Of a stretch of 6,044 nt of DNA, positions 1-5,165 are shown piece by piece; the stretch's first letter is position 1, and each line of letters begins with the position of its first letter. A model generated the notes under the pieces. That model was not told where the DNA came from, made no database searches, and saw only the letters and a list, made by a program, of their open reading frames with translations. The stretch is from positions 1-6,044 of the forward strand of contig JAGYLT010000152.1 of assembly GCA_018400545.1 (NCBI GenBank), written 5' to 3'. The stretch comes from Bacteroidales bacterium. GTDB taxonomy: Bacteria; Bacteroidota; Bacteroidia; Bacteroidales; 4484-276. A program made the translations under genes and the position numbers.

Positions 1-86
1 CCACACGTCGCACGTCAGGGAAGTGACCATTGCCGGCCAGCGGCGCATGCCCGAAACCGCAGCAAGTGAAGCTGAAGTGTAAAGCC

Positions 87-564
87 TTGTGCGGTGGGAC
101 GGCACCTGCATGCAGCATGACAGGCTAAATAGGTTAGCTTGTGCGGTGGGTAGCCTGGCGGGCTGCTTGCGTGCCGCTGAAGCTGAACGCTGACTGCGGA
201 CAGAATAACAGGCTAATACACAGAAACGAAGTTCAATGCAGTGCGCTGCGTGTTAATTACGGGAGTGATGTTGCCTTGTGCGGTGGGAAACCGGCGGCGG
301 CTGTGGCTGCCGGAAGTGGAGCGGCTGCCCTGTCCCCAGAGCACCGCAACAGGGAGGGATATTATGTGCGGTGGGTTGCGGTTGCGGCGGGGTCAGGGCG
401 ACAGCGAAACGAGAGGCAGACATCAGCGGCAGCCGGTGTGTGGTGGGTGGGTGCGTCGGACATGGGGCGGGGAAGCCGGGGCAAAGTAAAGCGGCTGCAA
501 AATACAGATTCAAGCTGAAAGAGAGATTTGCAGCGGCTTTACTTTGGACCGGCTGTGCGGTGGG
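87..564 (+). repeat. Six interspersed copies of TGTG(C/T)GGTGGG
   Basis: TGTGCGGTGGG occurs at 88-98, 140-150, 277-287, 365-375 and 554-564, with a one-mismatch copy TGTGTGGTGGG at 437-447. The first three copies extend to TTGTGCGGTGGG, and copies 1 and 3 share the longer GCCTTGTGCGGTGGG. Spacing is irregular (roughly 50 to 140 bp), all copies point the same way, and none was noticed in the AT-rich part. This is neither a tandem array nor a CRISPR. The role is unknown; protein-binding sites or decayed copies of a larger repeat are both possible. Confidence 0.8.
482..546. repeat. 20-bp inverted repeat (long hairpin)
   Basis: The arms at 482-501 and 527-546 are reverse complements at 19 of 20 positions, with one C/G mismatch near the middle and a 25-nt spacer. 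The arms carry the core AAAGTAAAGCGGCTG. No T-run follows directly, so it is not a standard terminator. It lies just before the composition falls to AT-rich, so it could be a host hairpin near an insertion point, a REP-like palindrome, or an origin-type structure. Confidence 0.8.
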
Positions 565-620
565 TCTTATCTGGATTGTAGTTTCCTGGATCCTTTTTAT
601 TTTTGAATTTAAACCCTTGT

Positions 621-722
621 AGATTAAAAAAATGATCATATCAAATTAAATTAATATCAACAGACAGCCAGTAACGATTCTGAAACAATTTTTTTTAGAT
701 TTCCTTTTTTTTTGATTTTAAT
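621..722. other. AT-rich gene-free left edge of the element
   Basis: No gene is visible here. The stretch has two long T-runs on the plus strand (around 688-695 and 703-711), and a short dyad TGATCA. It lies downstream of the last minus-strand gene, but I find no GC-containing stem followed by T's on that strand, so no intrinsic terminator is called for the operon. Confidence 0.5.
658..677 (+). repeat. Candidate attachment-site repeat, left copy
   Basis: Positions 658-677 align with 5896-5914 in the same orientation. CAACA, CAGCCA and TAAC are identical, with one single-base gap and about three substitutions. The two copies sit at the left and right edges of the AT-rich gene-bearing block, which encodes a tyrosine recombinase, so they could be attL and attR. 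The match is imperfect and was found by looking, so chance similarity is not excluded. Confidence 0.35.
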
Positions 723-1103
723 TTAGAATAAATCTGGATAGTCATGTTTTGCTTTACTGATGGAATATGTCCGGGCGGCTTCCCTTTTATTCTGATCAGT
801 CGAATAACGGTATGTTGGTGACAGTTCAATCGGATAGTCTAAAATTTCGTCTGCTTGTGCGTATTGGATTAGTTCCTGTAAATGATCGGACTGGTTCGAG
901 ACCAGTTGTCCCAAATATGCATCTGATGCCGTTACAAAGCTTTCAATTTGATTTAGAAAATTCTTCTTCTTGCAAAGAATTGAGTAAGGTTGTGAATTTT
1001 TTTCAATTGCTTCATCTAAAATTTGTCTGGCGGTTGCGATTGCTTGTTGAAGTTCTGTTTTTTTACTGGTGTAGATGAATGATAATGATGTTTTATTTTT
1101 CAT
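723..1103 (-). CDS. Hypothetical protein, 126 aa
   Basis: I do not recognise this protein. Its first 100 residues look mostly helical: a charged helix around residues 14-36 (KKTELQQAIATARQILDEAI) and further leucine-rich stretches around 45-90, so a small helical bundle or coiled coil is plausible. The C-terminus is polar and rich in Tyr, Arg and Lys. There is no signal peptide or membrane segment. Its ATG lies six bases after the stop of the ASCH-like gene, so the two are almost certainly translated from one mRNA. It is the last gene of the minus-strand series and so could be dispensable cargo or a partner of the preceding protein. Existence as a gene is likely; function is unknown. Confidence 0.7.
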   Translation of the reverse strand: MKNKTSLSFIYTSKKTELQQAIATARQILDEAIEKNSQPYSILCKKKNFLNQIESFVTASDAYLGQLVSNQSDHLQELIQYAQADEILDYPIELSPTYRYSTDQNKREAARTYSISKAKHDYPDLF

Positions 1104-1109
1104 TTGAAT

Positions 1110-1433
1110 TTAATTTTTGTGGCGTTTCAGTAAATAAAAATAAATGGTTTGTGTTTTCCAGTTCACATTTTTATTTTTGTACATAGTCGTTAGAATTTTC
1201 ATGCATTCTGCAGCATCATAACCGGTGTCGAGATATGCAATCCAGTTGTTAATTTGATCTAATTTTAAGGATTTTCGATCCAGTACAGTCACATGGTCGA
1301 AGTAATCATTTTTCAAATAAACCGGCAGTTCTGTGCCTGGCTCAATAATTCGAAGTCGCAACGTTGTAAAATGATCACATTGTAATTTTTTATTCCAATC
1401 ATGATTAAATGTTAGTGCGTTTAGTGGTTTCAT
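1110..1433 (-). CDS. ASCH/PUA-like small protein, 107 aa
   Basis: The pattern resembles small ASCH-type (PUA-like fold) proteins. Residues about 22-28 give FTTLRLR, like the Thr/Ser-x-x-Arg entry of ASCH domains. PGTELPVYLK (about 32-41) looks like the 'Gly-Asp-x-hydrophobic' strand, and a hydrophobic strand at about 47-51 is followed by LDQINNWIAYLDTGYDAAE, similar to the Asp-Gly-Tyr segment that precedes the last helix. It ends with an aromatic strand (TIYFYLL) and a basic tail. ASCH domains are thought to bind RNA or modified nucleotides, so RNA binding is possible, but this is pattern matching only. The gene starts 27 bases after the rep stop and is followed six bases later by the 126-aa gene, so it sits in the rep operon. 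Confidence 0.7.
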   Translation of the reverse strand: MKPLNALTFNHDWNKKLQCDHFTTLRLRIIEPGTELPVYLKNDYFDHVTVLDRKSLKLDQINNWIAYLDTGYDAAECMKILTTMYKNKNVNWKTQTIYFYLLKRHKN

Positions 1434-1460
1434 GATGTAAATTTGTTTGTGGTTAATTGA

Positions 1461-2495
1461 TTATAGAAATTCCGTCATTTGATATTTTTTGCGTAACCAG
1501 TCCTGAAGGTTGTACAGTGATACTATATTTCTGATGGTCTCGTCGAGGCTCGGTTTCATTAAGGCAAGGTGATCAAATGCAAGTTCACGGTGTTTCAATA
1601 GTTGCGTTAGTAATCTCTTGGCTTGCTGGGTGTCGTCAGGATTTTCGGGAATGTAGGTCAATTTTTGATGTTCAAAATTGTTGGTAAACAACACAATTGG
1701 CGTCATCCGGGAAATATTTTTTTGACCGTCGTTTCTGACAAAAGTAAAAAACTGATCTACAGCATTAAACCAGATTGCAGTTAATTTTTTCAAGTCGTTG
1801 AGGTCCGACAGTTGCAAAATCTCATATTCACCGGTGCCTGGGAATAGACTTCCGCGGCGGTTTGGTTTGAATGAATACTCCAACCTCCAGACAGGGATAG
1901 TAGTATCAATGCCGTTCAGTTTCCACCAATCAGTTATATATTTTTTGTCGGATGCCTCACGGAGTTCATCTGTTTTGTTATAAAGGTAGATAAATGAACT
2001 GCTCTCCCGGGTGCCAAATCTCAAATATTGAAACTCTAATTTTGTTGCTGTCTTGCCATGTGCGCTGAATTTTGACCTGCCTTTTTTCAAAACTTTGCCG
2101 GCAAAAAAATCTTCAATAAACTGGTGTGGATTCTCGAATGGTGTGAAGTAATTGAAGTCAGAGAATAAGTCCAGGCGACTAATTGAGCGGTATTTGATAT
2201 AGGCTTGTTGAAGGTATAGCGCCAAAATGTTTACTGCTCGGTTCGTGTAGAGGTATTTGTTCACAACCTTAATGATCATGCCGGTTTTGTCTAAAATGGT
2301 TGAGTGAGGTTCTGCGACAAGCATTGCAAAATGATCGTTATCATATAAAAGGTTATAAACTGATTTAAATTGACGAGTTGAGTAATCTTGTTTGACGATT
2401 CGAAATTTTCCTACATTAACCGGTGTGCCACTGCAATAGACTGACAGCCAATCAATTCCGAACAATTGTACTGGTTTTTGTTTGTCTGATTTCAT
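1461..2495 (-). CDS. rep: Rolling-circle replication initiator, Rep_trans-like
   Basis: This 344-aa protein has the marks of the Rep_trans ('replication initiation factor', PF02486) family: an N-terminal GIDWLSVY strand (13-20), the acidic motif SRLDLFSD with R107, D109 and D113, then YLRFGTRES (157-165), FIYLYNKTDEL (168-178) and VWRLEYSFK (202-210). In this family acidic residues coordinate a metal and a tyrosine nicks one strand at the double-strand origin, after which a host helicase drives rolling-circle replication. I cannot fix the nicking tyrosine; Y170 and Y172 are in the expected neighbourhood. The length is normal for the family. The C-terminal third (after about 215) is not recognisable and may bind the origin. 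The start is the ATG at 2495, following a nested inverted repeat at 2527-2570. Related proteins serve plasmids, conjugative elements and filamentous phages, so the class of element is not settled by this gene. Confidence 0.85.
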   Translation of the reverse strand: MKSDKQKPVQLFGIDWLSVYCSGTPVNVGKFRIVKQDYSTRQFKSVYNLLYDNDHFAMLVAEPHSTILDKTGMIIKVVNKYLYTNRAVNILALYLQQAYIKYRSISRLDLFSDFNYFTPFENPHQFIEDFFAGKVLKKGRSKFSAHGKTATKLEFQYLRFGTRESSSFIYLYNKTDELREASDKKYITDWWKLNGIDTTIPVWRLEYSFKPNRRGSLFPGTGEYEILQLSDLNDLKKLTAIWFNAVDQFFTFVRNDGQKNISRMTPIVLFTNNFEHQKLTYIPENPDDTQQAKRLLTQLLKHRELAFDHLALMKPSLDETIRNIVSLYNLQDWLRKKYQMTEFL

Positions 2496-2526
2496 AAACC
2501 CCTGATTTTCAGTTAAGTAAAAAAGT

Positions 2527-2570
2527 TATGTAATTATAAACCCCGTTTTACTATACGGGAACTTTACATA
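2527..2570. repeat. Nested inverted repeat upstream of rep; candidate double-strand origin
   Basis: The outer arms TATGTAA (2527-2533) and TTACATA (2564-2570) enclose inner arms CCCGT (2542-2546) and ACGGG (2555-2559) around an 8-nt AT-rich loop. The structure lies between the 62-aa gene and rep, overlapping the 62-aa stop codon. Rolling-circle initiators commonly nick in a hairpin loop close to or inside their own gene, so this is a plausible origin. As an alternative it may be a weak terminator or attenuator on the minus strand, since TTTATAA follows the stem there. Confidence 0.45.
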
Positions 2571-2752
2571 GGCTCATCTGGCAACATTAATTTTAACTTG
2601 TTCAATAGTTGTATAATATATTGCTGCTCAACTGCCGTTAGATTGTCATTATTGAAGGTATATTGCTTCAACATATCAATCAACAAATGAACTGTTAAAC
2701 CTGTAGTCCAACGTTTTACTACCGAGCCAATTTTCTTAAATAAGTTTTTCAT
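2564..2752 (-). CDS. Small hypothetical protein, 62 aa
   Basis: I do not recognise this protein. The N-terminus (MKNLFKKIGSVVKRW) could form a cationic amphipathic helix, followed by a hydrophobic-amphipathic stretch (GLTVHLLIDMLKQY). A polar linker and a second leucine-rich helix (QQYIIQLLNKLKLML) come next, with an acidic-proline end. No clear transmembrane helix is present, but peripheral membrane binding or self-association is possible. It lies 28 bases after the recombinase stop and 68 bases before rep, in the same direction. It could be a copy-number or replication accessory protein, or a recombination directionality factor judging by size and place, but no motif supports either. It is called a gene because of its operon position and clean ATG. 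Confidence 0.6.
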   Translation of the reverse strand: MKNLFKKIGSVVKRWTTGLTVHLLIDMLKQYTFNNDNLTAVEQQYIIQLLNKLKLMLPDEPM

Positions 2753-2780
2753 AAGTAATATAAATTTAAATGTGAGTTAA

Positions 2781-3320
2781 TTATGTTCTGCCTTTTATTT
2801 CAATAAGTCCATCTCTGTAGCCTCTTGTATTCTTGTCGTCTTTCTCTCCAATCATTGTACTGATTTCAGCTATTGAGTGACCTTCAAGTGTTTTACGTCG
2901 CACAAATGCATAACGAAAGATATGCGCTAGTATAGGTTTCTTTCCAACATACAGCATTAATGGGGCAGTAGCACGACGCAAGTAATAAATAAATGAACCA
3001 TAGCGGCAAGTTGGATATGTTTCAATATTGTGATCAACTGCATCGAGATAATGAGTAGTAAGCAATTCATTAGCGACAGTAATAATATTACCACCCTTGG
3101 CAACTTGGATACGTGTAGTAGTTGGAGCGGTTTCCACCACGTTAACAATGGGTACTAAGTCAGCATATCTACAGCCGGTTTCATAAAGATTCCTACATAG
3201 GTCTATTTGTAAAGCATCTAAATTTGATTCGGGTAAAAATGAAAATCCTATATTATCATATTCCTGCCCGGATAAAAAAAGCGCAAATTGTTCGATATCG
3301 TAGTCTGTTGCTATTTCCAT
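2781..3320 (-). CDS. Small tyrosine recombinase (catalytic domain only), 179 aa
   Basis: This is a minimal member of the tyrosine recombinase/integrase family, which cuts and rejoins DNA through a tyrosine-phosphate link. The catalytic set can be placed: R51 in LYETGCRYADL, K75 in VAKGGNIITV, H133 and R136 in HIFRYAF, and Y168 in NTRGYRDG. The usual His/Trp of the fifth position is replaced, since the segment reads IGEKDD with E159. Full-length phage integrases run to 300-400 aa with an N-terminal core-binding domain. Here only about 40 residues precede the catalytic fold, as in the short FimB/FimE-type invertases of about 200 aa. The ATG follows the stop of the DUF6266-like gene by only four bases, so the two are coupled. 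It probably integrates, excises or resolves this element; a DNA invertase is the alternative. Confidence 0.8.
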   Translation of the reverse strand: MEIATDYDIEQFALFLSGQEYDNIGFSFLPESNLDALQIDLCRNLYETGCRYADLVPIVNVVETAPTTTRIQVAKGGNIITVANELLTTHYLDAVDHNIETYPTCRYGSFIYYLRRATAPLMLYVGKKPILAHIFRYAFVRRKTLEGHSIAEISTMIGEKDDKNTRGYRDGLIEIKGRT

Positions 3321-3324
3321 GGCT

Positions 3325-3957
3325 TTAATAGATTACTTGTTGAATTTCGGATGTTGAGAACTCGTTCAAGTTCTGATCAGCGTAAAAATAAATGTAGTAA
3401 CAAGGGTGACCAAAGCCATTAAATAACCTGGGTATTTGTACAACTGAATCTTGCCGGGCTGTCAATTCAACTGGCCTGAATATGATGCCAGTACTCGGAG
3501 CCAAAACAAAGCACATACGAAAATCATTAGGTCGTTCGATTAACTGTTGTGCTGATGGGAAGTGATAAATATTTGTGTGTGTAATGTTCTGAACAAAGTT
3601 CACCGGCTCCGGGTCGTTGGGAAGTGAACCCCAGCTCCATTCGATAGCATCAATAGCATCCTGTAGTAGCGTTGGCGGAACGCTTGAAAGATTAAGCATG
3701 TTCATGCTCATGGCGCCGTTCCAACTTGTTTTAGCATGAGGATACCGAGAGAAACCGAGCCTTACAAATTCGAGTGCAGGGCGCAAATGATGAACACAAA
3801 ATGCAAACTTGTCTTCCTGAAAATCTCGTTCAGATGAGTCCGGGCGGTTGTACTTAAATGGCCTGGTGCGGGCAATCTGTTTCCCGAAGGCTTCATAAAA
3901 GACGGCATTAAGAGCCTTACCCCGGATTGATTTTGGCAATTGTGATGTAAACTTCAT
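3325..3957 (-). CDS. DUF6266-like protein, diverged paralogue, 210 aa
   Basis: The protein is a distant paralogue of the product of 4113-4742 and almost the same length (210 versus 209 aa). Shared N-terminal features are a Gly-Lys followed by AVFYEAFGKQIARTRP (about residues 17-32), a polar linker rich in Asp, Ser and Glu, then FQEDKFAFCVHHLRPALEFVRLGF. The C-terminal halves also run in parallel, with alternating hydrophobic strands and a YYIYFY strand near the end that matches YVVYV in the paralogue. DUF6266 has no established function. I chose the ATG at 3957: an upstream start at 4023 would lie inside the terminator hairpin and adds a non-conserved hydrophobic leader. Its upstream sequence matches that of the paralogue, suggesting its own promoter. 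It is coupled to the recombinase gene downstream. Confidence 0.75.
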   Translation of the reverse strand: MKFTSQLPKSIRGKALNAVFYEAFGKQIARTRPFKYNRPDSSERDFQEDKFAFCVHHLRPALEFVRLGFSRYPHAKTSWNGAMSMNMLNLSSVPPTLLQDAIDAIEWSWGSLPNDPEPVNFVQNITHTNIYHFPSAQQLIERPNDFRMCFVLAPSTGIIFRPVELTARQDSVVQIPRLFNGFGHPCYYIYFYADQNLNEFSTSEIQQVIY

Positions 3958-3970
3958 GATATTAAAATAG

Positions 3971-4003
3971 TTAAGTGAATAAATGTAAATTGTCGGTACA
4001 AAT
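3971..4003 (-). promoter_or_regulatory. Promoter/leader module shared with the other DUF6266 gene
   Basis: Read on the minus strand, ATTTGTA (4003-3997) is followed 13 nt later by TTTATTCACTTAA (3983-3971), then 13 nt to the ATG. The same two blocks stand upstream of the gene at 4113-4742. The eight bases ending in TTTG are TTTATTTG, one or two changes away from TAnnTTTG, so this is probably a -7 box plus a conserved untranslated leader. No -33 box was found, because the upstream DNA is the terminator hairpin. Confidence 0.5.
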
Positions 4004-4010
4004 AAAAATA

Positions 4011-4037
4011 AAAAAGTCCGCACATGGCGGACTTTTT
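4011..4037 (-). terminator. Intrinsic terminator after the DUF6266 gene
   Basis: A perfect 11-bp stem (AAAAAGTCCGC at 4011-4021 with GCGGACTTTTT at 4027-4037) encloses a 5-nt loop. On the minus strand the stem ends in T's and continues as ATTTTTATTTG, a good U-tract. It lies about 75 bases downstream of the DUF6266 stop and just upstream of the next gene's leader, so it separates the two transcription units. The A/T symmetry would also let it work on the plus strand. Confidence 0.85.
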
Positions 4038-4112
4038 CGGTCGGATTACATCACAAACCTGCAACAAAAACACTAACGATTCATAAAAAACTAACCTTAT
4101 GAGAAAAGAAAA

Positions 4113-4742
4113 CTACGAAACTTTTGAAGCGAGCTCAGCGCCGGGTTTGTTGACAGTGCGGGAGCGGTTAGTGACGTAAACCACGTATGAAGAGGGATCA
4201 ACATTTTCCGGAAGGGTAAAAACAAATGTGGCCTCTTGGGATTCATTAATTAAAGATGATGCATTGACATAAAAAATGTCTTCAGTAAAAACAATAGAAA
4301 TGTCGACATCATCACCCTGCATCCATTGATCAGTAAAAGCAGAACCGTCAATATAAACTGTGCATTCCTGATCAACCAATGAAACGGATATTCCACTATG
4401 GTTTTTATCAGGATTAAACTGATCAAACATGGTTTCATGATCAACAGCAACAGAACCAGCCGAACCAGACGTTGAAGCCAGGACTGACTTCATAACATAG
4501 CTGGAGGGCGACATTTGCGCAGATCCGATAGGAAACGCATTTTTAACGAATGGATACATAGCCTTAATGGCTTCAATTGAACGTGCAAACTTTTCACGCT
4601 GCAACTGCTGCGCCGGCGTTCTTGGGTTCCGGACTTCAACTGGAAGGGTTCTCAAAATGTTCTGGCCAAACAGAGTAGCAAATACTGCTCCTCCGAATTT
4701 TCCCGAAGCGCGGCCAATGATGGGATTTTGTACACGTGCCAT
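4113..4742 (-). CDS. DUF6266 family protein, 209 aa
   Basis: The N-terminus is typical of DUF6266: MARVQNPIIGRASGKFGG, then AVFATLFGQNILRTLP (19-34), then the hallmark NPRTPAQQLQREKFA (39-53) and a helix through about residue 70. The rest is rich in Ser, Thr and Val, with alternating hydrophobic strands (YVMKSVLAS, GISVSLV, TVYIDGSAF, DISIVF, YVVYVTNRS), so a beta-sandwich is likely. The family is largely restricted to Bacteroidota and has no proven function. No signal peptide is present. The gene has a long upstream region with an A-tract, a conserved leader and a strong terminator directly behind it, which suggests independent and possibly high expression. A structural role (virion or surface assembly) is my inference from this arrangement and from the beta-rich composition; it is not shown by the sequence. 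Confidence 0.85.
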   Translation of the reverse strand: MARVQNPIIGRASGKFGGAVFATLFGQNILRTLPVEVRNPRTPAQQLQREKFARSIEAIKAMYPFVKNAFPIGSAQMSPSSYVMKSVLASTSGSAGSVAVDHETMFDQFNPDKNHSGISVSLVDQECTVYIDGSAFTDQWMQGDDVDISIVFTEDIFYVNASSLINESQEATFVFTLPENVDPSSYVVYVTNRSRTVNKPGAELASKVS

Positions 4743-4754
4743 AAGAATAAAGTA

Positions 4755-4793
4755 TTAAGTGAATAAAAAAGGACTTACGAAGCTACAAATATT
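4755..4793 (-). promoter_or_regulatory. Promoter/leader module of the DUF6266 gene
   Basis: On the minus strand AATATTTG (4793-4786) differs from TAnnTTTG at the first position only and continues into TA, giving ATTTGTA as at the paralogue. TTTATTCACTTAA (4767-4755) follows after 16 nt and the ATG 12 nt later. No clear -33 box is visible. The duplication of both blocks ahead of both DUF6266 genes supports function. No Shine-Dalgarno sequence precedes the ATG. Confidence 0.5.
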
Positions 4794-4833
4794 CGTGAAT
4801 GTTCGAAAAGATTTTCCACGAATTTTTTTTTTT
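4791..4833. repeat. Dyad plus 11-base T/A tract upstream of the DUF6266 gene
   Basis: ATTCGTG (4791-4797) and CACGAAT (4817-4823) form 7-bp arms, with a nested GAAAA/TTTTC pair (4805-4809, 4812-4816) inside. A run of eleven T's follows on the plus strand (4823-4833). Read on the plus strand it looks like a terminator, but no plus-strand gene precedes it. Read on the minus strand, the A-tract lies about 30-40 bases upstream of the predicted -7 box, where an UP element would be, and the dyad overlaps the promoter like an operator. Confidence 0.5.
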
Positions 4834-4873
4834 CTGCGTATTGTCAACAGCGGAATTGATACGGAGAAACGTC

Positions 4874-4892
4874 ACTGACATGATCTGTCAGT
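4874..4892 (-). repeat. Stem-loop after the membrane-protein gene
   Basis: ACTGACA (4874-4880) and TGTCAGT (4886-4892) form a perfect 7-bp stem with a 5-nt loop, six bases beyond the stop codon of the 63-aa gene. The bases after it on the minus strand (GACGTTTCTCC) are not a good U-tract, so it is at best a weak terminator or an mRNA 3'-end stabiliser. Confidence 0.4.
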
Positions 4893-4897
4893 TGAAA

Positions 4898-5089
4898 TTA
4901 CTTTTTTCTCTTTAACTCCCTGAAAAACTGTATAGTAAGCGTTGACGTAATAGCAGAAAGCACAATAACAAAGAACGAAAACAGATCATCCCAAACGTTA
5001 CGGTTAAAATCAAAACATCCGGTGTTTGCAATAGCTAAAATGAAAGGTCCTACAGTGCCGGTCAAAAACTTGTCTAAATAGTCATTCAT
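4898..5089 (-). CDS. Small two-helix membrane protein, 63 aa (holin-like in shape)
   Basis: The protein has a hydrophobic stretch at about residues 9-26 (LTGTVGPFILAIANTGCF) and a strong transmembrane helix at about 36-56 (LFSFFVIVLSAITSTLTIQFF). Between them lies a short polar turn with DFNRNVWDD, and the end is strongly basic (RELKRKK). Two helices, small size and a charged C-terminus are the general shape of class II holins, but also of other phage or plasmid membrane peptides, so the function is not assigned. I chose the ATG at 5089; a TTG two codons upstream is possible but less likely. It is the first gene after the control region, with a matching -7 box at 5117-5124, and precedes the DUF6266 gene by about 155 bases. 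Confidence 0.65.
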   Translation of the reverse strand: MNDYLDKFLTGTVGPFILAIANTGCFDFNRNVWDDLFSFFVIVLSAITSTLTIQFFRELKRKK

Positions 5090-5116
5090 GAGCAACGTTG
5101 TTATGAATTATCCAGG

Positions 5117-5145
5117 CAAAATTAATAATTCTGTAATACTGTCAA
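5117..5145 (-). promoter_or_regulatory. Predicted minus-strand promoter for the membrane-protein gene
   Basis: The minus-strand sequence TAATTTTG (5124-5117) fits the Bacteroidota -7 consensus TAnnTTTG exactly. A TTG at 5145-5143, 18 bases upstream, may be part of the -33 box. Transcription would start near 5110 and give a leader of about 20 nt before the ATG at 5089. Confidence 0.5.
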
Positions 5146-5165
5146 CCTGGCAGTCAATTATTAAT
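5121..5165. repeat. 10-bp perfect inverted repeat with inner stem
   Basis: ATTAATAATT (5121-5130) and AATTATTAAT (5156-5165) are exact reverse complements. Inside, ACTGTC (5138-5143) can pair with GGCAGT (5149-5154) with one G-T wobble around a 5-nt loop. The structure overlaps the predicted minus-strand promoter, so it may be an operator, a replication origin structure (double- or single-strand) or a recombinase arm site. Confidence 0.55.

Larger units (their letters stand above)
1..620. other. GC-rich non-coding flank with degenerate repeats
   Basis: This stretch is much richer in GC than the rest of the window (37 of 60 bases at 241-300). Open frames exist on both strands, but they are rich in Gly, Cys, Arg and Pro, run over the repeats and match no family I know, so I call no gene. 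The stretch holds interspersed copies of TGTGCGGTGGG, repeated TGAAGCTGAA (67-76, 178-187) and ACAGGCTAA (120-128, 208-216), and a strong inverted repeat near its right edge. It may be host intergenic DNA next to an integrated element or, if the molecule is circular, part of its non-coding control region. Confidence 0.6.

Noticed and set aside
87..564. Repeats as a CRISPR array
   Set aside because: Copies are only 11 bp, spacing runs irregularly from about 50 to 140 bp, copies differ in flanks, and no cas gene is nearby.
141..639. Overlapping open frames of 82 to 128 codons on both strands in the GC-rich left flank, one ending in a hydrophobic segment
   Set aside because: They overlap one another in several frames, have the Gly/Cys/Arg/Pro bias expected of GC-rich repeats, and match no family. 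The similar AAA segments in both strands come from the 20-bp inverted repeat.
767..1983. Plus-strand open frames within the minus-strand genes (767-1078 and 1798-1983)
   Set aside because: They lie antisense inside better-supported genes and show no family features.
3958..4023. Longer start for the DUF6266-like gene, with a hydrophobic 22-residue N-terminal extension resembling a signal peptide
   Set aside because: The upstream ATG lies in the loop of the 11-bp terminator hairpin and the extension covers the conserved leader; the paralogue starts at the same alignment position as the ATG at 3957.
4791..4833. Dyad plus T-run as a plus-strand terminator
   Set aside because: The geometry fits, but no plus-strand gene precedes it; it is listed as a promoter-region dyad and A-tract instead.
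5090..5095. TTG start two codons upstream of the membrane-protein ATG
   Set aside because: It adds only Met-Leu, has no ribosome-binding site, and ATG is used by all other genes here.
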